DNA of 64,000 nucleotides from CAIZQW01 sp942493055 (GCA_942493055.1 OW818680.1:4340001-4404000); one strand, 5' to 3'; counted from the stretch's first letter, positions 8,692 through 17,636 are shown. Translations and numbers: made by a program. The notes: generated from the letters alone by a model not told the origin.

Positions 8692-11643
8692 ATGAAAATA
8701 CCGAAAATGATCATTGGGGGCTTTTTTCTGTTGGCGCAGCTCTGTCCTGCAGCAGAGATTAAATTTGGCTTTGAGGCTGGCGATTTGCAGGGGTGGCAGA
8801 TCACGGAGGGGAGCTTCGGCACGCTGGTCTGCGATCGAGCCACGGAGTGGCATACTCAAAAACCTTTCGGAAAAGAGGGGAAGTATTTTTTGTCGACGCT
8901 GGATACGAAACAGGGCCCCAGCGATGACTTTCTGGGGACGATTGAATCGCCGCTCGTCATCCTCGATTCACCCGCTGTTACGTTGCGCGTGTGCGGGGGA
9001 GCCGGGCAAGGGGTCTATGTGGCGCTCTGTACGGACGCAGGAAAAGAGATCCTGTTTGCGCGCGGCCAAGGCAATCAGGCGATGAAGCCAGTTGAATGGA
9101 CCGTGCCGGCCGAACATCTGGGCAAGCCGCTCTTCTTCCGTGTGGTTGACCATGCCACAGGGGGCTGGGGGCACATTATCGTGGATGACATCACCTGCTC
9201 GGGAAAAGTTGATGAGGCCAAGATGGCGGAGCGCATTGCCAAGCAGAAAGCAGCCATGCGTGACAAGGTGTTGGCACCGACCAAAGCCGCGATTGAAGAG
9301 TTGGGAAGACTGTATAAGCAGTATCCTGCTGCCAAGCTTCTTGAAGAGCTGGCAACAACAGAAGATATTGCCGCGTTTCAGCGTAAGGCGCTGGTGACGA
9401 TGAACCCGCTCGTGAACGCTTCGCCGATTCTCTTTGCAACGCGGAGGCAGTTCCGCCGGGATCATCACAATACAGAGACGATGTTCCAGACTAAAGAGAT
9501 CAATACGCAAAGTTATGACACCGAGGGCGGGTTTAAGGTGCTCGATGTGAAGAGCGGAAACGCCACAGCGCTCTTCGCCCCTGGTCAAGGGGTTACGGTG
9601 CGAGATGCGGATGTCGATTTTGACGGCAAGAACCTCGTCTTCTCCATGCGCAAAGGCGTGACGGACGATTATCATATCTACACACTTTCGCTGGATAAGC
9701 CCGAACCGAAACAGCTCACCTCGAAGCCAGAGGTTTCAGACATCGATCCGATCTGGCTGCCGGATGGCGACATCCTCTTCTCCAGTTCGCGCGAGCCTAA
9801 ATATTGCATGTGCAACCGCCACATCATGTGCAACCTCTACCGGATGAAGCCGGATGGCGCGAACATCCATCAGATCGGCAAGTCGACCCTGTTTGAAGGG
9901 CATTCGTCACTGATGCCGGACGGCCGTATCCTCTATGACCGCTGGGAGTATGTGGACCGCAACTTCGGTGATGCGCAAGCCCTCTGGGTCTGCAATCCGG
10001 ATGGAACAGGCCATGCGATTTATTGGGGCAACAACACGACGAGTCCCGGGGGCGTCATTGATGGGCGGACGCTCTCCAAGTCGCACCTCAGCCTTGCAGT
10101 GATGGCGGCCTGCCATGACCGTCCATGGGGAGCCTTAGGACTGATCGATCGCTCAAAGGGAATCGACGGCAAAGAGCCTGTGTTGCGCACATGGCCTTCA
10201 GCGTTCAGGGAACAGATCACAACCGAGGGACAAAATTTCGATTCGCCGGCTGGTCTTAAAACAAAGTATGAAGACCCCTTCCCTTTGGATGATGAGCATT
10301 TTCTCTGTTCGCGCATGACGGGCAAGGGCGAGGAAATGGGCATCTATTATCTGGACCTGCATGGGAATGAAGTGCTTGTCTACGTGGAGGAGCCCGGGTG
10401 TTATGATCCGATGCCGATTCGTCCGCGAGCAAAGCCGCCTGTCCAGCCCACACGCCGGAACTTTAAAGAGGTGAATGGCACAGGGTACTTCTATGTGCAG
10501 AACGCGGCGATCGGTACGCACATGAAGGGCATCGAGCCCGGCGCGATCAAGTATCTGCGCATTGTGGAGTCCCCAGAAAAGCGCTCCTGGTCGCAAGGGG
10601 GCTGGGGTGGTCAGGGCGAACAGGCTGCTGGAATGAATTGGCTGAATTTTGAGAACAAGCGTATTCTGGGCACTGTTCCGGTGGAAGAGGATGGCAGCGC
10701 CTATTTTGAAGCGCCGGGGAACACCTACCTCTTCTTCCAGGCTCTGGATAAAGACGGCATGCTGATTCAGTCCATGCGCTCGGGCATCTATGTCCAGCCC
10801 GGCGAAACGTATGGCTGCGTGGGGTGCCATGAAAACAGAGTGGGGGATATCCCGCCTGTGAAGCAGAAGCCGAAGGCTCTGTCACGCAATGCGGACAAAC
10901 TCGATGGCTGGTATGGACCCGCGCGTCTCTTCAGCTTCCAGCAGGAGGTCCAGCCGGTCTTTAATAAGCATTGTGTCAGTTGCCACGATTACGGAAAAAA
11001 GGCTGGCGCAAAGCTGAATCTGGCAGGGGATCGCGATGTCTTTTTTTCAACCTCGTATGTTGATTTGTGGGCGCTGAAAATAGTCAAATGCGTGGGTGCC
11101 GGCCCTGCAGCGTTTCAGGAAGCGTATAGCTGGGGCAGTCACGTCTCGCCGTTGATTCAGGTGCTGAAGAAAGGACACAACGATGTCAAACTCTCGAAGG
11201 AAGAGATGGATCGGCTCATCACCTGGGTGGACATCAATGCGCCCTACTATCCGCGCTATGAATGTGCGTATTCTAAAAATCCAGGCGGCCGCTCGCCGCT
11301 GACAGCGGGTGAACTCAAGTCGATTTCAGGCTGGACCGGCATCGAGGTCTCCAGAAGCCACGGTGCACGGCAACGTTCACAAATCAGCTTTACGCGTCCG
11401 GAGAAGAGCCGCATCCTCGAAAAGCTGGACGCGTCCTCAGAGAACTATACGAAAGCCGTCGAGCTGATTCGTGAAGGCGGAAAGCGGTTGGCCGAGACCC
11501 CGGATGCGGATGCGCCTGGCTTTAAGCCCTGCGAGCAGGATCTGGCGCGCGAACTCCGCTATCAGGAACGGCTGCAGGCGGAAAGCAGAATCTATGAAGC
11601 CATACGAACAGGAAAGAAGATCTATGACAGCGACAAGCAGTAA
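8692..11643 (+). CDS. HzsA-like secreted propeller protein with two CxxCH haem motifs (1)
   Basis: A 983-residue exported protein. The ATG at 8692 is preferred over 8683 because AAAGAGG then sits nine bases upstream. After a signal peptide comes a beta-sandwich-like region (FGFEAGDLQGW), then TolB/WD40-like blades with DPIWLPDGDILFSSSREP and the DRWEYVDRNFGDAQALW block. The end carries two c-type haem motifs, CVGCH near residue 707 and CVSCH near 761. This matches the HZS_alpha (hydrazine synthase alpha-like) family. No beta/gamma hydrazine synthase partners are present, so anammox is not implied. It probably acts as a periplasmic redox protein in carbohydrate breakdown. Its end overlaps the iclR-type gene. 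Confidence 0.85.
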   Translation: MKIPKMIIGGFFLLAQLCPAAEIKFGFEAGDLQGWQITEGSFGTLVCDRATEWHTQKPFGKEGKYFLSTLDTKQGPSDDFLGTIESPLVILDSPAVTLRVCGGAGQGVYVALCTDAGKEILFARGQGNQAMKPVEWTVPAEHLGKPLFFRVVDHATGGWGHIIVDDITCSGKVDEAKMAERIAKQKAAMRDKVLAPTKAAIEELGRLYKQYPAAKLLEELATTEDIAAFQRKALVTMNPLVNASPILFATRRQFRRDHHNTETMFQTKEINTQSYDTEGGFKVLDVKSGNATALFAPGQGVTVRDADVDFDGKNLVFSMRKGVTDDYHIYTLSLDKPEPKQLTSKPEVSDIDPIWLPDGDILFSSSREPKYCMCNRHIMCNLYRMKPDGANIHQIGKSTLFEGHSSLMPDGRILYDRWEYVDRNFGDAQALWVCNPDGTGHAIYWGNNTTSPGGVIDGRTLSKSHLSLAVMAACHDRPWGALGLIDRSKGIDGKEPVLRTWPSAFREQITTEGQNFDSPAGLKTKYEDPFPLDDEHFLCSRMTGKGEEMGIYYLDLHGNEVLVYVEEPGCYDPMPIRPRAKPPVQPTRRNFKEVNGTGYFYVQNAAIGTHMKGIEPGAIKYLRIVESPEKRSWSQGGWGGQGEQAAGMNWLNFENKRILGTVPVEEDGSAYFEAPGNTYLFFQALDKDGMLIQSMRSGIYVQPGETYGCVGCHENRVGDIPPVKQKPKALSRNADKLDGWYGPARLFSFQQEVQPVFNKHCVSCHDYGKKAGAKLNLAGDRDVFFSTSYVDLWALKIVKCVGAGPAAFQEAYSWGSHVSPLIQVLKKGHNDVKLSKEEMDRLITWVDINAPYYPRYECAYSKNPGGRSPLTAGELKSISGWTGIEVSRSHGARQRSQISFTRPEKSRILEKLDASSENYTKAVELIREGGKRLAETPDADAPGFKPCEQDLARELRYQERLQAESRIYEAIRTGKKIYDSDKQ

Positions 11644-12421
11644 GGCAAAGAAGACAGACACAACCTATTCGGTCCCCGGACTTGAACGTGGCCTTGCCAT
11701 TTTGGAGTTCCTCGCGGAACATCCGGAAGGTAAGAGTCAAAATGAAATTGCTGAAGAGTTACACTGTCCCTCAGCCAGCGTCTTCCGGATGACGCTCAGT
11801 CTGGAGAAGGCCGGCTATTTGGTGCGCAATCCAAAGACCAAAGCCTTCCGGCATACCATGAAGATGCTGATGCTGGGACAGAAGGCGATCTCGGAAATAG
11901 ACCTTGTGGGCAACTCCTTGCCGACCATGCGGAAACTGCGCGATGCCTTGCATGACACCGTCGCCTTGGGCGTACTGAATGAGATGGAGATCATTGTGCT
12001 GGAGAGCGTCCTGGGGTCGCATCTCTTCCGCTTCTCGCTCACGGCCGGGCACCGCATTGGTCTTCATGCCTCTGCGCCGGGCAAGGCGATCCTTGGTTTT
12101 TTACCTGAGGATCAACGGGACCGTACGATCCAGAACATCAAATTCGTGAAGTACAATGATCACACGATCACGACGGCCAAAGCGTTTCAGCAGGAGCTGT
12201 CCACCGTGCGTGAAAAGGGGTATTCGGTTGATCGCGGGGAGGAGTATGCCAGCATTTACTGCTTAGGGGCGCCGATCTTTGACCGTAACGGGTATCCGAT
12301 TGCGGCGATCTGGGTGACAGGGCCGGACAATCGTGTGAAGCCCAGCCAGTATCCAAGTATCGGTGAACAGGTCCGTGACGGCGCTTTGGAGATCTCACGC
12401 ATTTTGGGATATCAGGGATAA
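11624..12421 (+). CDS. IclR family transcriptional regulator
   Basis: A 265-residue regulator with an N-terminal winged helix (residues about 22-80: GLERGLAILEFLAEHPEG, then QNEIAEELHCPSASVFR) and a C-terminal IclR effector domain (HASAPGKAILGFLP, RGEEYASIYCLGAPIFD, and IAAIWVTGP). The start is placed at 11624, where GGAAAGAAG precedes the ATG; a longer upstream reading frame exists but lacks family character. It overlaps the end of HzsA-like 1 by 20 bases and is followed 23 bases later by HzsA-like 2, so it is translationally linked to both. It probably controls this locus in response to a small aromatic or sugar-acid effector. Confidence 0.93.
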   Translation: MTATSSKAKKTDTTYSVPGLERGLAILEFLAEHPEGKSQNEIAEELHCPSASVFRMTLSLEKAGYLVRNPKTKAFRHTMKMLMLGQKAISEIDLVGNSLPTMRKLRDALHDTVALGVLNEMEIIVLESVLGSHLFRFSLTAGHRIGLHASAPGKAILGFLPEDQRDRTIQNIKFVKYNDHTITTAKAFQQELSTVREKGYSVDRGEEYASIYCLGAPIFDRNGYPIAAIWVTGPDNRVKPSQYPSIGEQVRDGALEISRILGYQG

Positions 12422-12440
12422 GCGGGAATACAAGGAATTC

Positions 12441-12472
12441 TGGAATGTTGGAATGTTGGAATACTGGAAAGA
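12441..12472. repeat. TGGAATAN 8-bp repeat array (copy 2)
   Basis: Four exact-phase units, TGGAATGT, TGGAATGT, TGGAATAC, TGGAAAGA, preceded by looser units from about 12424. The array ends with the same TGGAAAGA unit as the array before mnmA. The ATG of HzsA-like 2 (12445) lies in the first unit. Confidence 0.85.
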
Positions 12473-15400
12473 GAACAGCGGTTGTTATCAGCGTGATGGG
12501 CCTCCTCGCAACGAGCGGGTTTGCGAATGAGGTGCGCTTTGATTTTGAGACCAACGACCTTCAGGGATGGAGAGTCGTGGAGGGGGCGTTTGTCAGGACT
12601 GTTACAGACCGCGCAGCGTATCACAACGGCGGCCAGTATGCGTCACGCCAAGGCAAGTTCCATCTTTCAACGGTCGAGGGAGCCCAAGACCGATCGACAG
12701 ATGCACAGATGGGCGTGATTGAATCTCCCGTGTTCAAGTTGGAAGCGTCTGAGATGTCGTTCCTGCAGAGTGGCGGTCACCACGCGGACACCTATATTGC
12801 GTTGTGCACCCTCGATGGCAAGGAGCATATCCAATCGCGAGGGAAGAATAGCGAGGTCATGACGCGCATCCAGTGGAGTCTGCCTCAGTTGGTCGGGCAG
12901 AAGGTCTTCTTCCGTATTGTGGATGGACATTCTGACGGTTGGGGAAATGTGACGTGCGATGACTTTACTGCCCAAGGGACAATCGACTTACAGGCGACGG
13001 CTGAGCAGTTTGCGAAACGTAAACGGGTGTTGCCCAAAATGGCGGAGGAGAATCAATCTTCTCCCGATTCGCTGCGCGCTGCGATCCAAGATTTGATCGC
13101 GACGTTTGGGACTCGCTATCCCGACGGCAAGACATACCTTGCCCGGCTGGACGAGATCTGCACGAGCGACAAGGATGGACGCTCGAAGGCGTTCATGGCG
13201 TTGCAGCGCGAAGCCATGATTGCCAATCCGCTCGTGAGCGATCAGCCCTTGCTCTATATTTGGCGCAACCAATACAAGCTGGGTGGATTCCACGCGATTG
13301 ATACGCTCTTTCATACCTGCGAAGCGAATACGCACTGTTTCCAGGGCCCGGGCGCGATGCGCAGGGTGGATCTGAAGACCGGCAAGGTCATGACGCTGGT
13401 GGAAGCGCCGAATGGTATTGTGCGTGATCCTGATGTTCATTTTGATGGCAAGCGCATTGTCTTCTCCATGCGCAGGCAGATCAATGAAGACTTCCATATC
13501 TGGGAGGTCAACAGTGATGGCACCGGGTTGCGTCAACTGACCCGCGCGACGAATGTCAGCGATGTCGACCCGCTCTATCTGCCGGATGACCGTATCGCCT
13601 TCACCTCGACCCGCGAACCGAAGTACAACCAATGCAGCCGCGATATTGGAGCCAATATTTTCTGCATGGAGTCGGATGGCGCGAATATCCATCAGATCGG
13701 GAAAAACAACCTGTTCGATAATCAAGGTACGCTGACATCTGAGGGACAAATCCTCTACGCCCGCTGGGAGTATGTGGATCGAAACTTCGGCGATGCGCAT
13801 GGCATCTGGACCGTGAATCCGGACGGCGTGAATCAGGCATTGTATTGGGGGAACAACACAGCCTCGCCAGCAGGGGTCTACTACCCCAAGATCATTCCAG
13901 GCTCGGAGAACCTGCTGTGTATCTTTGGCATGCACCACTTCCGGATGTGGGGCGCGCTGGCCGTCGTGGATCGGCGAAAGGGCATTGACGGTCAAGCCCC
14001 TGTTGTCCGCACGTGGCCTGCTGATGCGATTAAGCGGGTGCGTACAGAGGGATTTGACGCGGATGGTTTTATCAGCGTCTACCCTAAGTATGAATGCCCC
14101 TTTCCGCTCTCCGATAAGTATTTTCTCTGTTCGCGTATGACCCTGCGTCCCGGACAGAAGTGGATTGAGGGTGATGCCAAGTACGGTCATGAAATGGGCA
14201 TTTACCTGATTGATGTGTTTGGCAATGAGACGCTGATTCATTTGGAGGAACCCGGCTGTTATGACCCGATGCCTCTTAAATCCTCGCCCCGTCCACCGGT
14301 GATTCCCCGTCGCCGCGATTTTGAAAACAAGGCCGGCCACTTCTATGTGACTGATGTGTATGAAGGCACGCACATGAAGGGTGTCACGCGCGGGACAGTC
14401 AAATATCTGCGCGTTGTCGAATCGCCTGAAAAGCGCCACTGGTCGCCGGGCTCATGGAATGGACAGGGCTACACAGCCCCTGGCATGAACTGGCACAGCC
14501 TTGAAAACAAACGGATCCTGGGCACGGTTCCTGTTGAAAAAGATGGCTCAGCCTATTTTGAAATCCCCAGCGAAAAGTTTGTCTACTTCCAGTTGCTTGA
14601 TGCGGATGGAATGATGGTGCAGTCCATGCGCAGTGGCACGAGTGTGCAGTCCGGCGAACGTGCGGGGTGCATTGGCTGTCATGATGACCGCCTTGCGCCG
14701 CCGCCCTCGCGGGACAGACGGAACTCAAGCGCTTTGAGCCGTCCGCCGAGCAAACTTACAGGCTGGCGCGGGGTCACAAAGGAGTTCAGCTTTATGGAGG
14801 AGGTCCAGCCTGTCTTCACAAAGCATTGCGTGTCGTGCCACGACTACGGAAAGAAGGCCGGACAGAAACTCAATCTCGCACCGGATCGCACCCTGGCCTT
14901 TAATACGGCCTACATGGAGCTTTGGCGCAAGAAGTATGTGGGCAGCATCGGCGCCGGTCCTGCTGAGATCCAGCAGGCCTATTCGTGGGGATCGCATGTC
15001 AGCAGGCTAATCAAAGAGTTACGCACGCCGACTATTTCTGAGCACAAGGATGTCAAATTGTCAGCGGAGGAGTTGGAACGCATGGTGACCTGGGTTGATG
15101 TGAATGGCGTCTACTACCCCACCTACGCCTGTGCCTATCCGGAGAGCCAGACCGGACGGACACCCTTGACGCGTGCTCAGTTGAACCGGCTGAGTGAGGT
15201 GACTGGATGGAATTTGGCGCATCTCCAGAATTACGGCACGAGCAGGGGTCCGGAGGTAAGTTTTGAGCGGCCGGAATGGAGTCCGTGCATTCAGCATCTC
15301 GATAAGGCAACGCCGCAGTATCAAGAGTCTATAGAAATCATCAAAGCAGGCATGGCGATGCTGACGCAAAAGCCGCGTGCGGACATGCCCGGATTTAAGC

Positions 15401-15507
15401 CGTGCGAAAAGGATCTCCAGCGTGAGGCGAAATATGAGCAGCGCCGACAGATCGAGCTGCGTAACCGCGAAGCGATTCGCAACGGACAAAAAGTGTATGA
15501 CGAATGA
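12445..15507 (+). CDS. HzsA-like secreted propeller protein with two CxxCH haem motifs (2)
   Basis: A 1020-residue paralogue of the protein encoded at 8692, with the same order: export signal, DFETNDLQGW beta-sandwich, propeller blades (DVDPLYLPDDRIAFTSTREP, and RWEYVDRNFGDAHGIW), then CIGCH near residue 741 and CVSCH near 794. The start codon and first codons come from a TGGAATAN repeat, giving the odd MLECWNTGKR N-terminus ahead of the hydrophobic signal core; no better start is seen. The cysteine-rich propeller loop of the first paralogue is only partly kept (NQCSRDIGANIFC). Two paralogues in one operon suggest different substrates or partners. Function is inferred from family and context. 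Confidence 0.85.
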   Translation: MLECWNTGKRTAVVISVMGLLATSGFANEVRFDFETNDLQGWRVVEGAFVRTVTDRAAYHNGGQYASRQGKFHLSTVEGAQDRSTDAQMGVIESPVFKLEASEMSFLQSGGHHADTYIALCTLDGKEHIQSRGKNSEVMTRIQWSLPQLVGQKVFFRIVDGHSDGWGNVTCDDFTAQGTIDLQATAEQFAKRKRVLPKMAEENQSSPDSLRAAIQDLIATFGTRYPDGKTYLARLDEICTSDKDGRSKAFMALQREAMIANPLVSDQPLLYIWRNQYKLGGFHAIDTLFHTCEANTHCFQGPGAMRRVDLKTGKVMTLVEAPNGIVRDPDVHFDGKRIVFSMRRQINEDFHIWEVNSDGTGLRQLTRATNVSDVDPLYLPDDRIAFTSTREPKYNQCSRDIGANIFCMESDGANIHQIGKNNLFDNQGTLTSEGQILYARWEYVDRNFGDAHGIWTVNPDGVNQALYWGNNTASPAGVYYPKIIPGSENLLCIFGMHHFRMWGALAVVDRRKGIDGQAPVVRTWPADAIKRVRTEGFDADGFISVYPKYECPFPLSDKYFLCSRMTLRPGQKWIEGDAKYGHEMGIYLIDVFGNETLIHLEEPGCYDPMPLKSSPRPPVIPRRRDFENKAGHFYVTDVYEGTHMKGVTRGTVKYLRVVESPEKRHWSPGSWNGQGYTAPGMNWHSLENKRILGTVPVEKDGSAYFEIPSEKFVYFQLLDADGMMVQSMRSGTSVQSGERAGCIGCHDDRLAPPPSRDRRNSSALSRPPSKLTGWRGVTKEFSFMEEVQPVFTKHCVSCHDYGKKAGQKLNLAPDRTLAFNTAYMELWRKKYVGSIGAGPAEIQQAYSWGSHVSRLIKELRTPTISEHKDVKLSAEELERMVTWVDVNGVYYPTYACAYPESQTGRTPLTRAQLNRLSEVTGWNLAHLQNYGTSRGPEVSFERPEWSPCIQHLDKATPQYQESIEIIKAGMAMLTQKPRADMPGFKPCEKDLQREAKYEQRRQIELRNREAIRNGQKVYDE

Positions 15508-15521
15508 AACAAGGAGGAACT

Positions 15522-16256
15522 ATGTTTGAACTGACAGATAAGGTGGCGATTGTGACAGGCGCGACCAGTGGCATTGGCAAGGCCGTGGCGCGGGCATATG
15601 TGAAGATGGGCGCAAAAGTTGCTTTGGTTGCACGGGACACGATTAAACTGACAGACACCGAGAAGGAGTTGGGCGAGTCGGTCTTTGCCGTGTCCTGTGA
15701 TGTGACTGAGGAAGCCTCTGTCACCTCCATGGTCGCTTTAGTGCTGAAGAAGTGGGGCCGGATCGATGTTGCCGTGTGTAACGCTGGCATTGTGTCGCTG
15801 GCCAAACTTTCGGATATGCCGCTGGAGGAGTTTGAGCGCATCCAGAAGACGAATGTCATGGGTGTCTTTCTGGTCGCACGGAGTTGCGCGAAGGTCATGA
15901 AGCCAGGCAGCAGCATCATTACAACGGCTTCGATGTCCGGTCATGTCGTCAATACGCCTCAGGATATCGGCCACTATTGTGCCTCCAAGGGTGCCGTGCT
16001 GATGTTGACCAAGGCGCTGGCCATTGAGCTTGCCCCGCGCAATATCCGTGTCAACAGCATCAGCCCCGGCTATATCATGACCGAACTCGTCGAGCCGCTC
16101 ACTGACTATCATGCGATCTGGAAGCCGCGCATTCCCTTGGGCCGTCTCGGCAAGCCGGACGAACTCACAGGCCTGTTCATCTATTTGGCGAGTGATGCCT
16201 CCAGCTATATGACCGGAAGCGATCTGATTATTGATGGCGGATATACGGCTATATAA
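15522..16256 (+). CDS. SDR family oxidoreductase
   Basis: A classical short-chain dehydrogenase of 244 residues. It has the cofactor loop TGATSGIG near residue 12, CNAG in place of NNAG, a catalytic serine in ITTASMSG, and the YCASK catalytic motif. The C-terminal SPGYIMTEL and DGGYTAI are also typical. It is expected to reduce or oxidise a sugar or polyol with NAD(P). The start at 15522 is favoured by AAGGAGG five bases upstream; a start at 15504 would overlap HzsA-like 2. It is followed ten bases later by a DeoC-type aldolase, suggesting sequential steps. Confidence 0.93.
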   Translation: MFELTDKVAIVTGATSGIGKAVARAYVKMGAKVALVARDTIKLTDTEKELGESVFAVSCDVTEEASVTSMVALVLKKWGRIDVAVCNAGIVSLAKLSDMPLEEFERIQKTNVMGVFLVARSCAKVMKPGSSIITTASMSGHVVNTPQDIGHYCASKGAVLMLTKALAIELAPRNIRVNSISPGYIMTELVEPLTDYHAIWKPRIPLGRLGKPDELTGLFIYLASDASSYMTGSDLIIDGGYTAI

Positions 16257-16266
16257 GAGAAAATAT

Positions 16267-16947
16267 ATGACAACGAAAGAGATTGCACAGATGATTGATA
16301 TCAGTGCTGTCCGAGCAGACAGTACGATTGAGGAGATCAAGGCTTCTGCTGAACTGGCCAAACAGTATGGCTGTATCTGTGTCTTTGCCTTGCCGGCGCA
16401 TACACCGTATCTGATTTCACAACTCGGAGGAAGCGCGGTCTTCGCAGGCGGGGCAGTCGGTTTCCCCGGAGGCGGAGAGACCACGTCAATCAAGGTTGCG
16501 ACCGCGAAAGAGGTGGTTGCCATGGGATGCCAGGAAGTCGACATGGTCAACAATATCGCATGGCTCAAAGCCAACGACAAGGCAGCCTACGTGAACGATG
16601 TACGTTCCGTGGTGCAAGCAGCCGGAGGCAAACCCGTGAAAGTCATCCTCGAATGTCACTGGCTGACGAGCGAAGAGATCGTGCGCGCCTGTGAGTGGTG
16701 CGTCGAAGCGGGCGCCTCGTGGGTCAAGACCGGAACAGGGTGGGCGCCGACCGGCGCGACGCTCGAAAATGTTGCCCTCATGAAGCAGACGGTCAGCGAC
16801 CGCTGTCAGGTCAAGGCCGCGGGCGGCGTGAAGGACTTAGCGACGCTCCTCGCCATGTACGAACGCGGTGTCCGGAGGTTCGGCATCGGCGTGCGGACCG
16901 CCCGCGCAATCCTGGAGAACACCGGCCCCAGTACAGAAAATTACTGA
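16267..16947 (+). CDS. deoC: Deoxyribose-phosphate aldolase (DeoC) family
   Basis: A 226-residue class I aldolase. Catalytic landmarks are EVDMVNN (aspartate), the Schiff-base lysine in WVKTGTGW and the second lysine in VKAAGGVKD. The canonical reaction splits 2-deoxyribose 5-phosphate into glyceraldehyde 3-phosphate and acetaldehyde. VKTGTG replaces the usual VKTSTG, and the neighbours are an SDR and an FGGY kinase, so a related deoxy-sugar phosphate may be the true substrate. The ATG at 16267 is preferred to an upstream one because it matches the normal family N-terminus. The composite hairpin element begins 15 bases after the stop. Confidence 0.88.
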   Translation: MTTKEIAQMIDISAVRADSTIEEIKASAELAKQYGCICVFALPAHTPYLISQLGGSAVFAGGAVGFPGGGETTSIKVATAKEVVAMGCQEVDMVNNIAWLKANDKAAYVNDVRSVVQAAGGKPVKVILECHWLTSEEIVRACEWCVEAGASWVKTGTGWAPTGATLENVALMKQTVSDRCQVKAAGGVKDLATLLAMYERGVRRFGIGVRTARAILENTGPSTENY

Positions 16948-16983
16948 CGATTATGATAATGTTTTTCGCATAGAACGCTATGA

Positions 16984-17047
16984 GTTGCTTGCACGGAAAG
17001 CCCCGCAAGTGGCGGAATACCGCCGGGGCTTATCTCGTGCAAGCAAC
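16984..17047. ncRNA. Hairpin A, three-tier GC-rich stem (copy 1)
   Basis: A 12-bp perfect outer stem (GTTGCTTGCACG, 16984-16995, with 17036-17047), an inner CCCC/GGGG stem and an apical GGCGG-AATA-CCGCC hairpin. In copy 2 (21628-21691) the outer pair T-A is replaced by G-C, so pairing is kept. No T-run follows, so it is not a standard terminator. Whether it works as RNA or as a DNA end-structure is unknown. Confidence 0.55.
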
Positions 17048-17085
17048 CGAGCATTTCCAATTGGATATTGCCAAGGAGATTCAAT

Positions 17086-17499
17086 ATGCATCCTCTTTAT
17101 GAAAAAGCCAATATGTTGACAAAGGATGTGATAGAGGCTGCGCTAAAGGTGCAAGCACATTTTGGAATAGGGTTGCTGGAGTCAATTTATATGACTTGTC
17201 TTGCGCATGAATTGAAGTTGCGTGGGCACAGATGTTCAACAGAGCAGATTGTTCGGATTGAATATGAAGGCATGGTATTTGAAAAAGAGCTGAGATATGA
17301 CTTGCTAGTGGATGATTGTCTGATGATAGAAGGAAAGTCAAAATCTGGTGAGATTGTTTTGGAAGAACGTCAACAGCTACTGAGCTATATGCAACTTATG
17401 AATATTCCGTTGGGATTGGTGCTGAATTTCGGGGTTTCGCAAATGCTCAAGCATGGTATTAGGCGAGTTATTCTGAAAGGTGCTGATGGAATGACATAA
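17086..17499 (+). CDS. GxxExxY protein, PD-(D/E)xK nuclease-like
   Basis: A 137-residue protein with the family-defining GLLESIY at residues 29-35. A nuclease-like core follows: Asp72 in RYDLLVD, then Glu82 and Lys84 in MIEGKSK, consistent with a PD-(D/E)xK fold. Family function is unknown; members are small and scattered among environmental bacteria. The ATG at 17086 follows AAGGAG at a good distance. The gene is visibly more AT-rich than its neighbours and lies exactly between hairpins A and B of a repeat element that also exists without it. That suggests acquisition together with the element, or a role in its maintenance or movement. Confidence 0.85.
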   Translation: MHPLYEKANMLTKDVIEAALKVQAHFGIGLLESIYMTCLAHELKLRGHRCSTEQIVRIEYEGMVFEKELRYDLLVDDCLMIEGKSKSGEIVLEERQQLLSYMQLMNIPLGLVLNFGVSQMLKHGIRRVILKGADGMT

Positions 17500-17513
17500 T
17501 TAATTTGGATGTC

Positions 17514-17577
17514 GGGTGAAGGACGAGCTGTGCCCCCGTGTATTCACGGATTTGCGTGGGCACGCCGTCCTTCACCC
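17514..17577. ncRNA. Hairpin B, three-tier GC-rich stem (copy 1)
   Basis: The outer stem GGGTGAAGGACG (17514-17525) pairs perfectly with 17566-17577. An inner GTGCCC/GGGCAC stem and an apical CCGTG-TATT-CACGG hairpin follow. Copy 2 (21714-21777) changes the outer stem but keeps most pairs, including a G-C to C-G swap. It lies between the GxxExxY gene and the FGGY kinase. Confidence 0.55.
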
Positions 17578-17636
17578 AATTTGCGACCTTTGCGAAAAAG
17601 TTCAATGAATGACGATTTGCAAACGAAGGGAGACAC

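Larger units (their letters stand above)
16962..17599. mobile_element. Composite hairpin element carrying a GxxExxY gene (copy 1)
   Basis: The segment is bounded by imperfect inverted ends: TTTTTCGCATAGAACGC (16962-16978) and GCGACCTTTGCGAAAAA (17583-17599), which pair at 14 of 17 positions. Inside are hairpin A (16984-17047), an AT-rich gene (17086-17499) and hairpin B (17514-17577). A second copy at 21606-21798 has the same ends and both hairpins but no gene. No target-site duplication is evident. Calling it mobile is inference from the two dispersed copies and the inverted ends. Confidence 0.65.

Noticed and set aside
11471..11623. Longer N-terminus for the IclR regulator
   Set aside because: The extra 51 residues lie within the end of HzsA-like 1, have no IclR similarity and precede a better start at 11624.
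12988..14439. Long open frame (483 codons) on the minus strand inside HzsA-like 2
   Set aside because: It is antisense to a gene with clear motifs and haem sites, lacks a ribosome-binding site and domain character, and reflects codon bias. The same applies to long antisense frames at 20283-21587 and 57692-59116.
16984..17047. Rho-independent terminator or tRNA at hairpin A
   Set aside because: No T-run follows and the three-tier stem has no cloverleaf features; it recurs with partner hairpin B as part of an element.
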